From: Clostridia bacterium
GTDB lineage: Bacteria; Bacillota; Clostridia; Oscillospirales; Acutalibacteraceae
Direction: 5' to 3'
Length of the DNA stretch: 64,000 nt
Assembly (NCBI GenBank): GCA_017421045.1
Contig: JAFQMC010000004.1
Location: 1-64,000 of the forward strand
In this document: positions 35,739 through 45,526 of the stretch, one piece after another
How positions within the stretch are numbered: the first letter of the stretch is position 1
Layout: every line of letters starts with the position of its first letter
Notes under the pieces: generated by a model
Database searches by the model: none
What the model saw: the letters and a program-made list of their open reading frames with translations, nothing else
Told to the model about the DNA's origin: nothing
Translations under genes and position numbers: made by a program

Positions 35739-36794
35739 GTGAAAAAAAGCATTCTCATTATCTTCGGAGGTAACTCCACCGAGCACGATGTATCCTGCAA
35801 ATCGGTGATGAACTTTGTTAATAACATTGACTCCGACAAATACGAAAAACATTATGTAGGTATCAAGAAAAACGGCGACTGGGTATACTACACGGGCGAC
35901 ACCGCTCTTATTCCCACAGGCAAATGGACAGAGGAAACATCAAACCTCCCCTGCGTCCTATCTCCCAACACCTCTGCAAAAGGACTTCTGCTCCTTGACA
36001 GCAAAAACACCCTCATCCATATTGACGTCATCATCCCCGTGCTTCACGGCAAAAACGGCGAGGACGGCACAATTCAGGGTCTCTTCGAGCTGTGTCAGAT
36101 TCCCTATGTGGGCTGTGGCGTAGTTGCTTCGGGAGTTTCCATGGACAAAGCCTACACCAAGATTATCGTTGAAAGCATCGGCGGAATCCCTCAGGCAGAC
36201 TACGTGCTTGTCCGTCAGGGGGACGACGACAGCTATATTGCTGAGGCTGAGCGCAAGCTCGGTTATCCCATGTTTGTAAAACCTTGCAAGTCAGGTTCAT
36301 CTCAGGGTGTTTCCAAGGCAGAGAACCAAGCCGAGCTTACAAACGCCGTAGAGCTTGCCCTCACCCATGACTCCAAGGTGCTGATAGAAGAAGCCATCAC
36401 AGGACGTGAGCTTGAGTGTGCAGTGCTTGAAGTAAACGGAGAAACGATCTGCTCAGGTGCAGGCGAGGCTGTGGCAGGCGACACCTTCTACAGCTACGAG
36501 GCAAAGTACAACAACGCCTCCTCCAAAACCTTCACCTCTCCCGAGCTTCCCGAAGGTGCAGACGAAACCGTGCAGGAATATGCCGCAAAAATTTTCAAGG
36601 CTCTGGGCTGTAACGGTCTCTCGAGAATAGATTTCTTCCTTGAAAAGGATACAAACCGAATCGTATTCAACGAGATCAACACCCTGCCCGGGTTTACTGA
36701 AATAAGTATGTATCCCATGATGATGAGCTGTGTGGGCTTCCCCATAGAAAAGCTCATGGACAGTCTCATTGAGTCAGCAGGATACAACAGATAA
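35739..36794 (+). CDS. ddl: D-alanine--D-alanine ligase-type ATP-grasp enzyme
   Basis: A 351-residue ligase with FGGNSTEHDVS (first glutamate), KPCKSGSSQGVSK (serine loop), FYSYEAKY (the Tyr/Lys omega-loop of D-Ala-D-Ala ligases) and the metal site IDFFLEK...FNEINTLPGFT. It should join two D-alanines. The GTG start at 35739 lies 10 bases after GGAAAGG; an in-frame TTG upstream would add 16 residues without better support. Its position inside a glycan locus that also has a MurF-like gene is unusual. It may be the housekeeping enzyme or a locus-specific paralogue. Confidence 0.88.
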   Translation: MKKSILIIFGGNSTEHDVSCKSVMNFVNNIDSDKYEKHYVGIKKNGDWVYYTGDTALIPTGKWTEETSNLPCVLSPNTSAKGLLLLDSKNTLIHIDVIIPVLHGKNGEDGTIQGLFELCQIPYVGCGVVASGVSMDKAYTKIIVESIGGIPQADYVLVRQGDDDSYIAEAERKLGYPMFVKPCKSGSSQGVSKAENQAELTNAVELALTHDSKVLIEEAITGRELECAVLEVNGETICSGAGEAVAGDTFYSYEAKYNNASSKTFTSPELPEGADETVQEYAAKIFKALGCNGLSRIDFFLEKDTNRIVFNEINTLPGFTEISMYPMMMSCVGFPIEKLMDSLIESAGYNR

Positions 36795-36839
36795 ACATCA
36801 AAACATCACAAACAGAATTTTACGAAAGCTGGAGTTCAC

Positions 36840-37952
36840 TTGAAATTCGTACTGATTTCACCGAAGAACAGAACGGCGTGGAATTTCAGAGGAGACCTCA
36901 TCAAAGACATTGTCGCAAAAGGCTGGGAAGTCATCGTCACGGGACCCAACAACATCGACGTGGATAAGATTGAGGCGCTCGGTGCCAGATTCGTGAAGAT
37001 TCCCATGGAGAAAACGGGAGTCAACGCCATATCTGACCTGAAGTACATCAAAAACCTCAGAAAGCTGTTCAAAGCCGAAAAGCCCGATGTGACCTTCGGC
37101 TACACCATAAAACCCGTTATCTACGGCGCCATAGCCGCAAAGCTTGCAAAGGTGCCCCACCGATACTCTATGATAGCAGGTGCAGGCTATGTGTTTGCCG
37201 CCGCCACAACAAAAGCAAAGATAATCCGCATGATTGTCAAGATGCTTTACCGCATAGGTTTCTCCTGTGCGCAGAAAGTGGTCTTTATGAACCCCGACGA
37301 CCTTCAGGACTTCACCTCTATGAATCTTCTCAAAAAGGACAAGTGCTGTATGGTAAACGGCTCGGGTGTGAATATGGAGCGGTTTGAGCGGACTGCACTT
37401 CCCGAAAAGCCTGTGTTCTTTATGCTCTCCAGAGCGCTGAGATGCAAAGGTGTAGGCGAATACCTTGAAGCGGCTCAGATAGTTCATAAGCGGCACCCCG
37501 ATGTGCGCATAATGTATCTGGGTGAAATCGACGAATCCATGCAGGACTCCCTGAAACAGCAGGAAGTTCAGAAATACATAGACAGCGGTGCCATAGAGTA
37601 CTTCCCGGAGCATCCCGATGTGCGGATATACTACAGGGAGTGTTCGGTGTTCGTGCTTCCGTCCTACCGCGAGGGTATCCCCCGAACGGTTCAGGAGGCG
37701 ATGTCCATGGGCAGAGCGGTCATCGTAACCGATGTGCCGGGATGCAGAGAGACGGTCATCGACGGCAAGACGGGATTCCTTGTTCCGGAAAAAGACCCCG
37801 AGGCTCTTGCCGACACCATGTGTCGCTTCATTGAAAAACCCGATCTTATCACTAAGCTCGGCGATGCCAGCTACGAATATTGCAAAGAAAAATTTGACGT
37901 ACGCAAGGTTAACGCAACCCTGCTCACTCATCTGAATATACAGGAGGTATAA
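36840..37952 (+). CDS. GT4-family glycosyltransferase (PglA-like)
   Basis: A 370-residue GT-B enzyme. The N-terminal domain includes [20 protein letters not shown] and IAGAGYVFA. The C-terminal nucleotide-sugar domain includes [16 protein letters not shown] and [20 protein letters not shown]. The GEYLEAA and E-x7-E pattern is typical of retaining GT4 enzymes, and it resembles PglA, which adds the second sugar after bacillosamine-type starters. It begins at TTG 36840 behind CTGGAG. It acts on the membrane-bound lipid-linked sugar. Confidence 0.87.
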   Translation: MKFVLISPKNRTAWNFRGDLIKDIVAKGWEVIVTGPNNIDVDKIEALGARFVKIPMEKTGVNAISDLKYIKNLRKLFKAEKPDVTFGYTIKPVIYGAIAAKLAKVPHRYSMIAGAGYVFAAATTKAKIIRMIVKMLYRIGFSCAQKVVFMNPDDLQDFTSMNLLKKDKCCMVNGSGVNMERFERTALPEKPVFFMLSRALRCKGVGEYLEAAQIVHKRHPDVRIMYLGEIDESMQDSLKQQEVQKYIDSGAIEYFPEHPDVRIYYRECSVFVLPSYREGIPRTVQEAMSMGRAVIVTDVPGCRETVIDGKTGFLVPEKDPEALADTMCRFIEKPDLITKLGDASYEYCKEKFDVRKVNATLLTHLNIQEV

Positions 37953-37954
37953 CA

Positions 37955-39268
37955 ATGTCACTTTATCAGAAAATTGTAAACAAAGAAGAGAAAATCTCAC
38001 TGGTAGGCCTCGGCTACGTAGGTATGCCTATTGCCGTATCCTTCTCCAAGAAGGTTGACGTTATCGGCTTTGATGTTAACAAGGCGAAGATTGACCTCTA
38101 CAAGAGCGGCATCGACCCCACCAAGGAGGTCGGCGACGAAGCAATCAAGAACTGTGCGGTTGACTTCACCTCGGACCCTGAAAGACTCAGAGAGGCAAAG
38201 TTCCACATTGTGGCGGTTCCCACTCCTGTAAACAGCGACCACACACCTGACCTTTCTCCCGTTGAGGGTGCATCCCACATTCTGGGCAAATACCTGACAA
38301 AGGGTTCTATTGTTGTATACGAGTCAACTGTTTATCCCGGTGTTACCGAGGACGTGTGCGTTCCTATCCTTGAGGCAGAGTCAGGTCTCAAGTGCGGAGT
38401 TGACTTCAAGATCGGCTACTCCCCCGAGAGAATCAATCCCGGCGACAAGGTTCACCGCCTTGAGACAATCGTAAAGATTGTTTCGGGCATGGACGAAGAA
38501 ACCCTGGAGGAAGTTGCAAAGGTTTACGAGCTTGTTGTTGAAGCTGGTGTCCACAGAGCAGAGAGCATCAAGGTTGCCGAGGCTGCAAAGGTCATCGAAA
38601 ACTCCCAGCGCGACATCAACATTGCTTTTATGAACGAGCTTTCCATCATCTTCAACAAGATGAACATTGATACAAAGGCTGTCCTTGAGGCTGCAGGCAC
38701 CAAGTGGAACTTCCTGAAGTTCTTCCCCGGCCTTGTAGGCGGACACTGCATCGGCGTTGACCCCTACTATCTTACATACAAAGCAGAGCAGATGGGATAT
38801 CACTCCCAGATCATCCTCTCGGGCAGACGCATCAACGACGATATGGGCAAGTACGTTGTTGAGTCTATGGTGAAGAAGCTTATTCAGGCAGACATCCCCG
38901 TGAAATCCGCCAAGGTTGCAATCCTCGGCTTCACATTCAAAGAGAACTGCCCCGATACCAGAAACACACGTATCATCGACATCGTCAACGAGCTGAAGGA
39001 GTACGGAATCACTCCCGTTATCGCTGACCCTGTTGCAGATGCCGAAGAGGCAAAGCACGAGTACGGCATGGAGTTTGTTGATATTAATACTATTAATAAT
39101 ATGGATGCTGTCATCCTTGCAGTTGCTCACGAGGAGTTCTCTTCTCTGTCTATCGACGAGATGAAAAAATTCTACTCAGGCGAGCACAAGCCCGTTCTCC
39201 TCGACATCAAGGGTCTGCTCAACCGCAAGGAATACGAGGCCGCAGGCTACGTTTACTGGAGACTTTAA
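37955..39268 (+). CDS. UDP-N-acetylhexosamine 6-dehydrogenase (TviB/WbpO-like)
   Basis: A 437-residue NAD-dependent four-electron dehydrogenase of the UDP-glucose/UDP-mannose dehydrogenase family. It shows [38 protein letters not shown] and catalytic Cys265 ([11 protein letters not shown]). Its sequence is of the Vi-antigen TviB/WbpO type, which turns UDP-GlcNAc or UDP-GalNAc into the uronic acid. A TviC/WbpP-type epimerase gene lies 3.2 kb on, so UDP-GalNAcA is the likely product. The carboxylate is a natural site for amide-linked amino acids. It starts 3 bases after the GT4 stop. Confidence 0.88.
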   Translation: MSLYQKIVNKEEKISLVGLGYVGMPIAVSFSKKVDVIGFDVNKAKIDLYKSGIDPTKEVGDEAIKNCAVDFTSDPERLREAKFHIVAVPTPVNSDHTPDLSPVEGASHILGKYLTKGSIVVYESTVYPGVTEDVCVPILEAESGLKCGVDFKIGYSPERINPGDKVHRLETIVKIVSGMDEETLEEVAKVYELVVEAGVHRAESIKVAEAAKVIENSQRDINIAFMNELSIIFNKMNIDTKAVLEAAGTKWNFLKFFPGLVGGHCIGVDPYYLTYKAEQMGYHSQIILSGRRINDDMGKYVVESMVKKLIQADIPVKSAKVAILGFTFKENCPDTRNTRIIDIVNELKEYGITPVIADPVADAEEAKHEYGMEFVDINTINNMDAVILAVAHEEFSSLSIDEMKKFYSGEHKPVLLDIKGLLNRKEYEAAGYVYWRL

Positions 39269-39306
39269 TACAACGATATAGCTAACATCGAAAGAAGGAT
39301 GTCTTA

Positions 39307-40908
39307 ATGAAATCTACCGTCACAGGCAATTCCGAATCTATCAAAAAAATACTGGAGAAAAAACCTCAGTACAGAGAGTGTCTTTTCTCCAGAGGATATT
39401 TCATAACAGACGACCCCTCTGTAAGGGAAAATGACTATCCTTTTTACGGAGAGTGGACAATTGAGTCAATAAACGGATATCGGATTTTCATTCATAAGGA
39501 TCAGGATTATTGCATTCATAAAGAAAACGGAGTGTCCTTCATTATTATCGGACATGCCTACAATCCTTTTAACGATGTTTATGAAGAAAAGACACTACTT
39601 AAGAATGCTGCAGCTGCTTATTTTGAATGTCATGAAAACTTCTTTGAATCCATCAATGATTGGACAGGTATTTTCTGCGTTTTCGTCTTTGACAAGAATA
39701 TCATCGGTGTTCAGGATTGTGCAGGTATAAAAGCACTTTATTACGGCGCTGTCAACGATAACATCTGCTTCACATCTCATCCACAGTTGGTTGCTGATAT
39801 TTATGGGCTCAAGATGGATCCGTTTATCGAAAAACTTGTGGCAAACAGATTTTACAACATAGGTAACCGTTACCTTCCCGGTGACTTATCTCCTTTCGCA
39901 GAGCTCAAAAGAATCGGAGCAAATGTATATATTAATTGTAATGAAAAAAAGGATTTTTCAGTTCACCGTTTTTATCCCGTGCGTCCTCTTCCTGAGTGCA
40001 ACACAGAGGAAGACTACGAAAGAGGGGTTCAGGAAGCATACAGAATTCTCCACAAAAACATTGAGCTCGCATCATTAAAGTGGCCAAACAGTGCAATTTC
40101 ACTTTCAGGTGGCACAGACAGCAAAACCACCCTCGCCTGTGCTAATGGCTTTTATGACAGATTCTCCTACTTCAGTTTTCAATCCAAGGATACAGAGGTA
40201 ACAGATTCCGAAGCAGCACATGAAATATGCGAAAAAATCGGGCTTAAACACGACATATACCCAATCCCCGCAAATAATGAGGAAATTGAAGATTACGACG
40301 AGCTAAAGGCAATAATCATTCATTCCTACGGATATGTCCGAGGCCTTGCTGAAAGAGAAATCAGAAAGCACATCTGCATGTACAGATGGAACTACTTTGA
40401 TACAGAAATCAAATCATGGATATCTGAAATTGTTCGTGTGTTCTTCGAAAGAAAATACGGAATGAAGTTCCCAAAGCGTTTAACCGCGCGTCACTTCAGC
40501 ATTTTTCAGACAAGATACTTTGCTTCTCCGTCCCTACTTTCAAAATCTGACAGAATATATAAAGAATATATGAAAAAGTTTGACCTTGAAGAAGCAAAGT
40601 TCAATTTTGAACACACAGACATGTATTATTGGGAAGTGAGAATGAGCAGCTGGGGTATGATGGTAACACAATCCCTCGACATTTGTCACAGAATTACATT
40701 CCCCTTTAACAACCGCAGGTTAGTCGAGCTGATGCTTTCACTGCCCCGCGAGGAAAGAAAGACCGACAAAACTCATAACGAGATTATCAAAGTGGCTAAC
40801 AAAGACATTTATGATGCCAACATTCATATTTTGAACAACTATTTCCACTCCGGCAGAATTATGTTGGAAAAAGCATACTTTGTCTATCGCACACTATTTA
40901 GAAAATGA
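39307..40908 (+). CDS. Asparagine-synthetase-like protein lacking the glutaminase cysteine
   Basis: A 533-residue protein: an N-terminal Ntn/GATase-II-like beta domain (about 25-170, with GIFCVFVFDKN, VQDCAGIKALYYGA), then an ATP-pyrophosphatase domain with SGGTDSKTT at 267-275. The GATase nucleophile Cys2 is absent (it begins MKSTV), so it cannot take ammonia from glutamine and probably uses free amine acceptors, as beta-lactam synthetase-type relatives do. It likely activates a carboxylate as AMP ester for amide formation on the glycan. A+T-rich compared with flanking genes; followed 15 bases later by the MurF-like gene. Confidence 0.8.
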   Translation: MKSTVTGNSESIKKILEKKPQYRECLFSRGYFITDDPSVRENDYPFYGEWTIESINGYRIFIHKDQDYCIHKENGVSFIIIGHAYNPFNDVYEEKTLLKNAAAAYFECHENFFESINDWTGIFCVFVFDKNIIGVQDCAGIKALYYGAVNDNICFTSHPQLVADIYGLKMDPFIEKLVANRFYNIGNRYLPGDLSPFAELKRIGANVYINCNEKKDFSVHRFYPVRPLPECNTEEDYERGVQEAYRILHKNIELASLKWPNSAISLSGGTDSKTTLACANGFYDRFSYFSFQSKDTEVTDSEAAHEICEKIGLKHDIYPIPANNEEIEDYDELKAIIIHSYGYVRGLAEREIRKHICMYRWNYFDTEIKSWISEIVRVFFERKYGMKFPKRLTARHFSIFQTRYFASPSLLSKSDRIYKEYMKKFDLEEAKFNFEHTDMYYWEVRMSSWGMMVTQSLDICHRITFPFNNRRLVELMLSLPREERKTDKTHNEIIKVANKDIYDANIHILNNYFHSGRIMLEKAYFVYRTLFRK

Positions 40909-40923
40909 GAAGGTAAACATAAT

Positions 40924-42453
40924 ATGGGATTCAGCAGCAAACAGATTCTGAGGTCTGTCACACATTTTTGGGGCAATAAAACCTGCAAGAAAAAACTCAG
41001 AAAGAACCCCTCCTCGTTTTTCTCACTAAAGCAGATTTGTGAAAAAGCGGGTATCGACACTAAGGACTGTAGCAGTGAAGTGCAAGATAAGCTTGATGTT
41101 ATTGTTTCACAAATAAGCCGTTACGGAGACCGTTTCACAAAAAATTGTGTTTGCGTTCAGCTTTATGACGACACTGACAATATTATAAAAAAGGCCATGT
41201 CTAAGGGTGCACTGGTTTGTGTTACTGACCATAACATCGATGGTGTCCCCTGCATTATCGTAGAGGATCCTGCTGTTGCTTACGCTGATATGTGCAGTAT
41301 TTACCGCGATATGGCAGATATAAAATCAACAGTTGTTGTAGGCAGCATCGGCAAAACAACCACAAAAAAAATGGTTGAAGCCGTTTACAGTAAAGGTTTT
41401 AACACACTGTGCGATGCAGGCAATGACAATATTCTTGACAGCATCGGCTCAATATGCCAGCATATCCCTTTGTCGTCTGAACAGTTCATTGCTGAATTAA
41501 GCGAAGATACACCGGGGCTTATTGAACAAATGTCAAAAATCATCAAGCCTGAAATCGCGATTATCACTACCATTGATAAATCACATATTGAGTTTTACGG
41601 AAGCGAAGAAAACATTTTTAATGAGTTTCGTTCTGTTACGAAGCACATGAGAAAAGACGGAATTTGCATCACAAGTCTTGACGAAGAGAATGCTGTTAAC
41701 CTTATTAAAGACAAAAAAGTTGTTTTCGTCTCCGTGAAGAATAAAGATGCAGATTTTACAGCTACCGACATTTCAATAACTACAGAGGGCCTTAGTTTCA
41801 ATGTAATTGAAAAAGCATCAGGTAAATCCTATCCGATCAGGCTCATTAATTCATTTGCAGCGCACAACGTCACTTCTGCTTTGTTGGCGTTTGCAGCAGG
41901 CGTAGTTGCAGGTGTTGATTATGACAAAATCATTGCCGGTCTTGCTTCGTACAGAGCCACAGGAATCCGACAGAACATATATAAATCCGGAAAAACTGTT
42001 GTTTATGCTGATTGTTATAATGCAGTTGCAAAATCCGTCCGTTCTGCAATCCAAGCTTCATGTTATATCCCCATAAAAGGAAAGCGAATTGCTGTTCTTG
42101 GTGACATTGCAGAAGCAGGAGATTATACGGAGTCCACGCATATGGAAATTGTCGATATTGTAAACAAATCAGATTTTGATACCATAATCACTTGCGGTCC
42201 TGAGCTTCGCAAAGCGATCTCAACCAGTAAAACAAGAGATAATCTGAAAGTACTAACTTTTGACAATCAAAAGCTAATGAACAAAGCAATACGAAAAGAA
42301 GTTAAAAACGGAGACCTTGTTCTGTTCAAATCAAGCCATAGCGGTAACTTAAAAGCCTCAATTTCCGCAACATTCCCATTATCTTATTTATATCAGGCAA
42401 TAAAGTACTACACCCCTCGAATCAAATGGCACTTCAAAGTTATTTTGAACTAA
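40924..42453 (+). CDS. MurF-like Mur-ligase family protein
   Basis: A 509-residue protein: a MurF-like N-terminal domain, then the central ATPase domain with GSIGKTTT at 140-147 and ITTIDKSHIEFYGSEENIF, and a C-terminal domain with ADCYNAVAKSVRSAI and VLGDIAEAGDYTE. Mur ligases form amide bonds between a carboxyl group and an amino acid; MurF adds a D-Ala-D-Ala dipeptide. Located inside the capsule-type locus with ddl, it is probably a paralogue acting on a glycan carboxylate, not cell-wall MurF. A hydrophobic C-terminal tail is an extra. A+T-rich. Confidence 0.8.
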   Translation: MGFSSKQILRSVTHFWGNKTCKKKLRKNPSSFFSLKQICEKAGIDTKDCSSEVQDKLDVIVSQISRYGDRFTKNCVCVQLYDDTDNIIKKAMSKGALVCVTDHNIDGVPCIIVEDPAVAYADMCSIYRDMADIKSTVVVGSIGKTTTKKMVEAVYSKGFNTLCDAGNDNILDSIGSICQHIPLSSEQFIAELSEDTPGLIEQMSKIIKPEIAIITTIDKSHIEFYGSEENIFNEFRSVTKHMRKDGICITSLDEENAVNLIKDKKVVFVSVKNKDADFTATDISITTEGLSFNVIEKASGKSYPIRLINSFAAHNVTSALLAFAAGVVAGVDYDKIIAGLASYRATGIRQNIYKSGKTVVYADCYNAVAKSVRSAIQASCYIPIKGKRIAVLGDIAEAGDYTESTHMEIVDIVNKSDFDTIITCGPELRKAISTSKTRDNLKVLTFDNQKLMNKAIRKEVKNGDLVLFKSSHSGNLKASISATFPLSYLYQAIKYYTPRIKWHFKVILN

Positions 42454-42474
42454 AATTCAGATAGGAGAAGAATT

Positions 42475-43452
42475 ATGGGCTACAGACATCTTAAATTCCC
42501 CGAAGATTCGGTTTTCCTCGTTACAGGCGGAGCAGGCTTCATCGGCTCAAACCTGTGCCAGACCATCCTGGAGATGGGTTACACCGTCCGCTGTCTGGAC
42601 AACCTGTCAACAGGCAAGCGCAAAAACATGGACGAGTTCATCGACAATCCCAACTTTACATTTATAGAAGGCGACATCCGCGACCTTGACACCTGCATGA
42701 ACGCTTGCGAGGGTGTGGACTTCGTCCTCAACCAGGCAGCATGGGGCAGTGTGCCCCGTTCTATCGAGATGCCTCTGCTGTATGAAGACATCAACATCGG
42801 CGGCACACTCAATATGATGGAAGCCGCCCGTCAGAAGGGTGTTAAGAAGTTCGTCTATGCTTCCTCATCCTCTGTTTACGGAGACGAGCCCAACCTTCCC
42901 AAGAAGGAAGGCAGAGAGGGCAACCTCCTCTCCCCTTATGCTCTCACAAAGAGAGTTGACGAGGAATACGGCAAGCTCTACAAAAAGCTCTACGGACTTG
43001 ACACCTACGGTATGCGTTACTTCAACGTATTCGGCAGACGTCAGGACCCCGACGGCGCATACGCCGCAGTTATCCCCAAATTCATCAAACAGCTTTTATA
43101 TGGCGATGTCCCCACCATCAACGGTGACGGCAAGCAGTCCCGAGACTTCACATATGTAGAGAATGTAATCGAGGCAAACCTGAAGGCTTGTCTTGCATCA
43201 AGCGATGCCGCAGGAGAGGCATTCAACGTTGCATACGGCGGCAGAGAATACCTCATTGACATCTACTACGGACTCACCAAGGCCCTGGGCAAAGAGGACA
43301 TCGAGCCAAACTTCGGCCCCGACCGAGCGGGCGACATCAAGCACTCAAATGCCGACATCTCAAAAGCAAAGGAGCTTCTGGGCTACGACCCCGACTACAG
43401 CTTCGAGCGCGGCATTGAGCTTGCTATTGAGTGGTACAAAAACAATCTGTAA
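42475..43452 (+). CDS. UDP-N-acetylglucosamine 4-epimerase (TviC/WbpP-like)
   Basis: A 325-residue extended [16 protein letters not shown], the D at the end of the second strand (VRCLDNLSTGKRKNMD), catalytic SSSSVYGDEP with Y-x3-K (YALTKR), and FNVFGRRQDPDGAYAAVIP. The FNVFGRRQDP and GSVPRS segments are typical of WbpP/TviC enzymes that interconvert UDP-GlcNAc(A) and UDP-GalNAc(A). With the dehydrogenase at 37955 it would supply UDP-GalNAcA. Its base composition matches that gene and not the intervening A+T-rich block. Confidence 0.9.
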   Translation: MGYRHLKFPEDSVFLVTGGAGFIGSNLCQTILEMGYTVRCLDNLSTGKRKNMDEFIDNPNFTFIEGDIRDLDTCMNACEGVDFVLNQAAWGSVPRSIEMPLLYEDINIGGTLNMMEAARQKGVKKFVYASSSSVYGDEPNLPKKEGREGNLLSPYALTKRVDEEYGKLYKKLYGLDTYGMRYFNVFGRRQDPDGAYAAVIPKFIKQLLYGDVPTINGDGKQSRDFTYVENVIEANLKACLASSDAAGEAFNVAYGGREYLIDIYYGLTKALGKEDIEPNFGPDRAGDIKHSNADISKAKELLGYDPDYSFERGIELAIEWYKNNL

Positions 43453-43479
43453 ATAACATCAGTACAAACACTGATAATA

Positions 43480-44385
43480 ATGGGTAGCATTATGATTAAT
43501 TTTAAAAAGATTCTTGGCAGAAAAGCCAGAGCAAAAATCATGTATTTTCTAAAATTCCTTCCTGATAAACCCTATCTTCAACTTTTCTATTTTGCAACCA
43601 CAGGAAAATTCATAAACTTTAAGGATCCTAAAGGATACAACGAAAAGTTGCAGTGGTTGAAAATACACGATAAACACCCTGAGTACAGTGAACTTGTTGA
43701 TAAAGTCGCTGTCAGAAAACACATCACCGAACAATTAGGGGAAGAATATCTTTTCCCTCTGTTAGGTTATTGGGATTCCTTTGATAAGATTGACTTTTCA
43801 ACGTTGCCCGAGGAATTTGTTCTGAAATGCAATCATGATTCAGGCAGCACAAGAATCATAAAGAACAAATCCAACCTTACAGAAGAGGATCTTGAAGAGC
43901 TTAATCAACACTTCACAAGGAGACTCAAAAAAGATTTCTTTTATGCCGGTCGCGAATACCCATATAAAGGAATTGTTCCGTATATCATTGCCGAAGAACT
44001 GATGTCTGAGAATACTGCTCCTAACAAAAGCATAGAAGACTACAAGTTTTTCTGCTTTAACGGTGAACCCAAAGTAGTTTTGATTGTAACTGACAGAAGC
44101 ACCGATTGCCGTTTTGATTATTTCGATATGGACTTCAACCATTTGAACATCATAGACCATTGTCCTCATTCCGACAAACCTATTGAAAAACCGATAAAAT
44201 TTGAAGAAATGAAAGAAATCGCCAGGAAGCTGACCAAAGGCATGAAAAGCGTCAGAATGGATCTCTATGAAATCAACGGAAAAATCTATTTTGGTGAATA
44301 CACTTTCTTCTCAGGTGGCGGCTTCGACTTATATATCCAACCTGAATGGGAACGCCAAATGGGTGACTGGATAGATTTGTCTTAG
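43480..44385 (+). CDS. TupA-like ATP-grasp protein 1
   Basis: A 301-residue protein of the TupA-like ATP-grasp family, named for teichuronopeptide synthesis in alkaliphilic Bacillus. Signature segments are DPKGYNEKLQWLK, EEFVLKCNHDSGS, IEDYKFFCFNGEPK and the metal-binding MDLYEINGKIYFGEYTFFSGGGF. It likely forms an amide between a sugar acid and an amino acid in the cytoplasm before export. A second copy lies at 46363. The start could also be the ATG at 43492; neither has a strong ribosome binding site. Confidence 0.85.
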   Translation: MGSIMINFKKILGRKARAKIMYFLKFLPDKPYLQLFYFATTGKFINFKDPKGYNEKLQWLKIHDKHPEYSELVDKVAVRKHITEQLGEEYLFPLLGYWDSFDKIDFSTLPEEFVLKCNHDSGSTRIIKNKSNLTEEDLEELNQHFTRRLKKDFFYAGREYPYKGIVPYIIAEELMSENTAPNKSIEDYKFFCFNGEPKVVLIVTDRSTDCRFDYFDMDFNHLNIIDHCPHSDKPIEKPIKFEEMKEIARKLTKGMKSVRMDLYEINGKIYFGEYTFFSGGGFDLYIQPEWERQMGDWIDLS

Positions 44386-44431
44386 ATCCATAACCAATCA
44401 AACTCTATAACGATATTGTGAGGTAATATCA

Positions 44432-45526
44432 GTGAAAATTGCATTACTGGGCGATCTTGCCCTCATCGGAAGATACGACACCCTATCAGACAGCAAAGTT
44501 TCTGAACGCGTCGCTAAAGTAGCCGAAGCTACCAAAAATTGCGACTTTGTAATAGCAAATCTGGAAAGCCCTTTTACAACAAAACAGAAAACACATATTT
44601 GCAAGGGCGTTTACTTAAAGAGTGATCCCCGTAATGTCTCTATTCTTAAGGATATGAACATCACTCATGTTACTCTTGCCAACAACCACACCTTTGACTA
44701 CGGAGTAAAAGGTGCAGAAGAAACAATCCGCACTCTGGAGCAAAACGGTATTGGATATGTAGGCCTGTGTAATGAGCCTGCTCTTTTGAAATCAGGTAGT
44801 GAAAAGGTACTGTTAGAGGGGTTCTGCTGTTATTCGGCAAACGGAGTCCGTTATGGAAACACACCGATGCATCTGCGCACCCTTTGTGAAGATGAAATGA
44901 GTTCTTTCTTTGAAAAGGCAAGAAAAGCTAATGCATTTCCCATCGCTTCTGTACATTTTGGTATAGAAGGAGTACACTATCCATCTCCTGAACATCTGAG
45001 ATTCTTCCGTTCCTTTGCAAAAGAATACAATTATATTCTTCACGGAAATCACCCACACGCTATACAGGGCATTGAGCAAACAGAAGGCTCTCTTCTGTAC
45101 TATGCCTGTGGCGACCTTTGCTTTGACGATGCAACAGAGACATCAATAAATTCTGTTGCCACACAAAGCGATGAATCCCGACAAAACTATATTGCAATCA
45201 TTAATATTGAAGAGAACAAATGCACACATATGCAGTTAATCTCTCTATCTGACCTTCCTGACGGTATTATCAAAGAAAGTGAAAAAGTAAGCCATTATGT
45301 AAAAGAGTATTCTGAAAATCTCAGCAAAGATTACAGTAAGATTGCTACACTAAGAAAGACATCGCCTTCCGGCGCATCCACAGGTGCCAGCAAGCGCAAC
45401 TTGACATTTTTTACTGATCGACTTAACTACAAATATATAGGAGCCTATATAAACGGTAAACTCCATGCAAGGAAATATCGTAAGCTTTTCAGCAAATATT
45501 TTACAGGAAGTGACAATCGTGGATAA
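44432..45526 (+). CDS. CapA-like protein (poly-gamma-glutamate capsule CapA/PgsA family)
   Basis: A 364-residue calcineurin-like fold protein: KIALLGDLALIGRYD, NLESPFT, THVTLANNHTFDYG and HGNHPHAIQGIE, the metal-dependent CapA motifs. Classical CapA is membrane-bound and helps export or synthesise poly-gamma-glutamate. This one has no N-terminal membrane helix, so it may work in the cytoplasm, possibly as a phosphatase or transfer enzyme. It starts at GTG 44432 after GAGGT. Its presence supports an amino-acid-containing polymer. It overlaps the next GT2 gene. Confidence 0.82.
   Translation: MKIALLGDLALIGRYDTLSDSKVSERVAKVAEATKNCDFVIANLESPFTTKQKTHICKGVYLKSDPRNVSILKDMNITHVTLANNHTFDYGVKGAEETIRTLEQNGIGYVGLCNEPALLKSGSEKVLLEGFCCYSANGVRYGNTPMHLRTLCEDEMSSFFEKARKANAFPIASVHFGIEGVHYPSPEHLRFFRSFAKEYNYILHGNHPHAIQGIEQTEGSLLYYACGDLCFDDATETSINSVATQSDESRQNYIAIINIEENKCTHMQLISLSDLPDGIIKESEKVSHYVKEYSENLSKDYSKIATLRKTSPSGASTGASKRNLTFFTDRLNYKYIGAYINGKLHARKYRKLFSKYFTGSDNRG

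Noticed and set aside
34760..36794. VanH/VanA-like glycopeptide resistance pair (2-hydroxyacid dehydrogenase plus ligase)
   Set aside because: The ligase has the omega-loop FYSYEAKY and serine loop of D-Ala-D-Ala ligases, not the D-Ala-D-Lac form. No VanX- or VanS/R-like genes are nearby.
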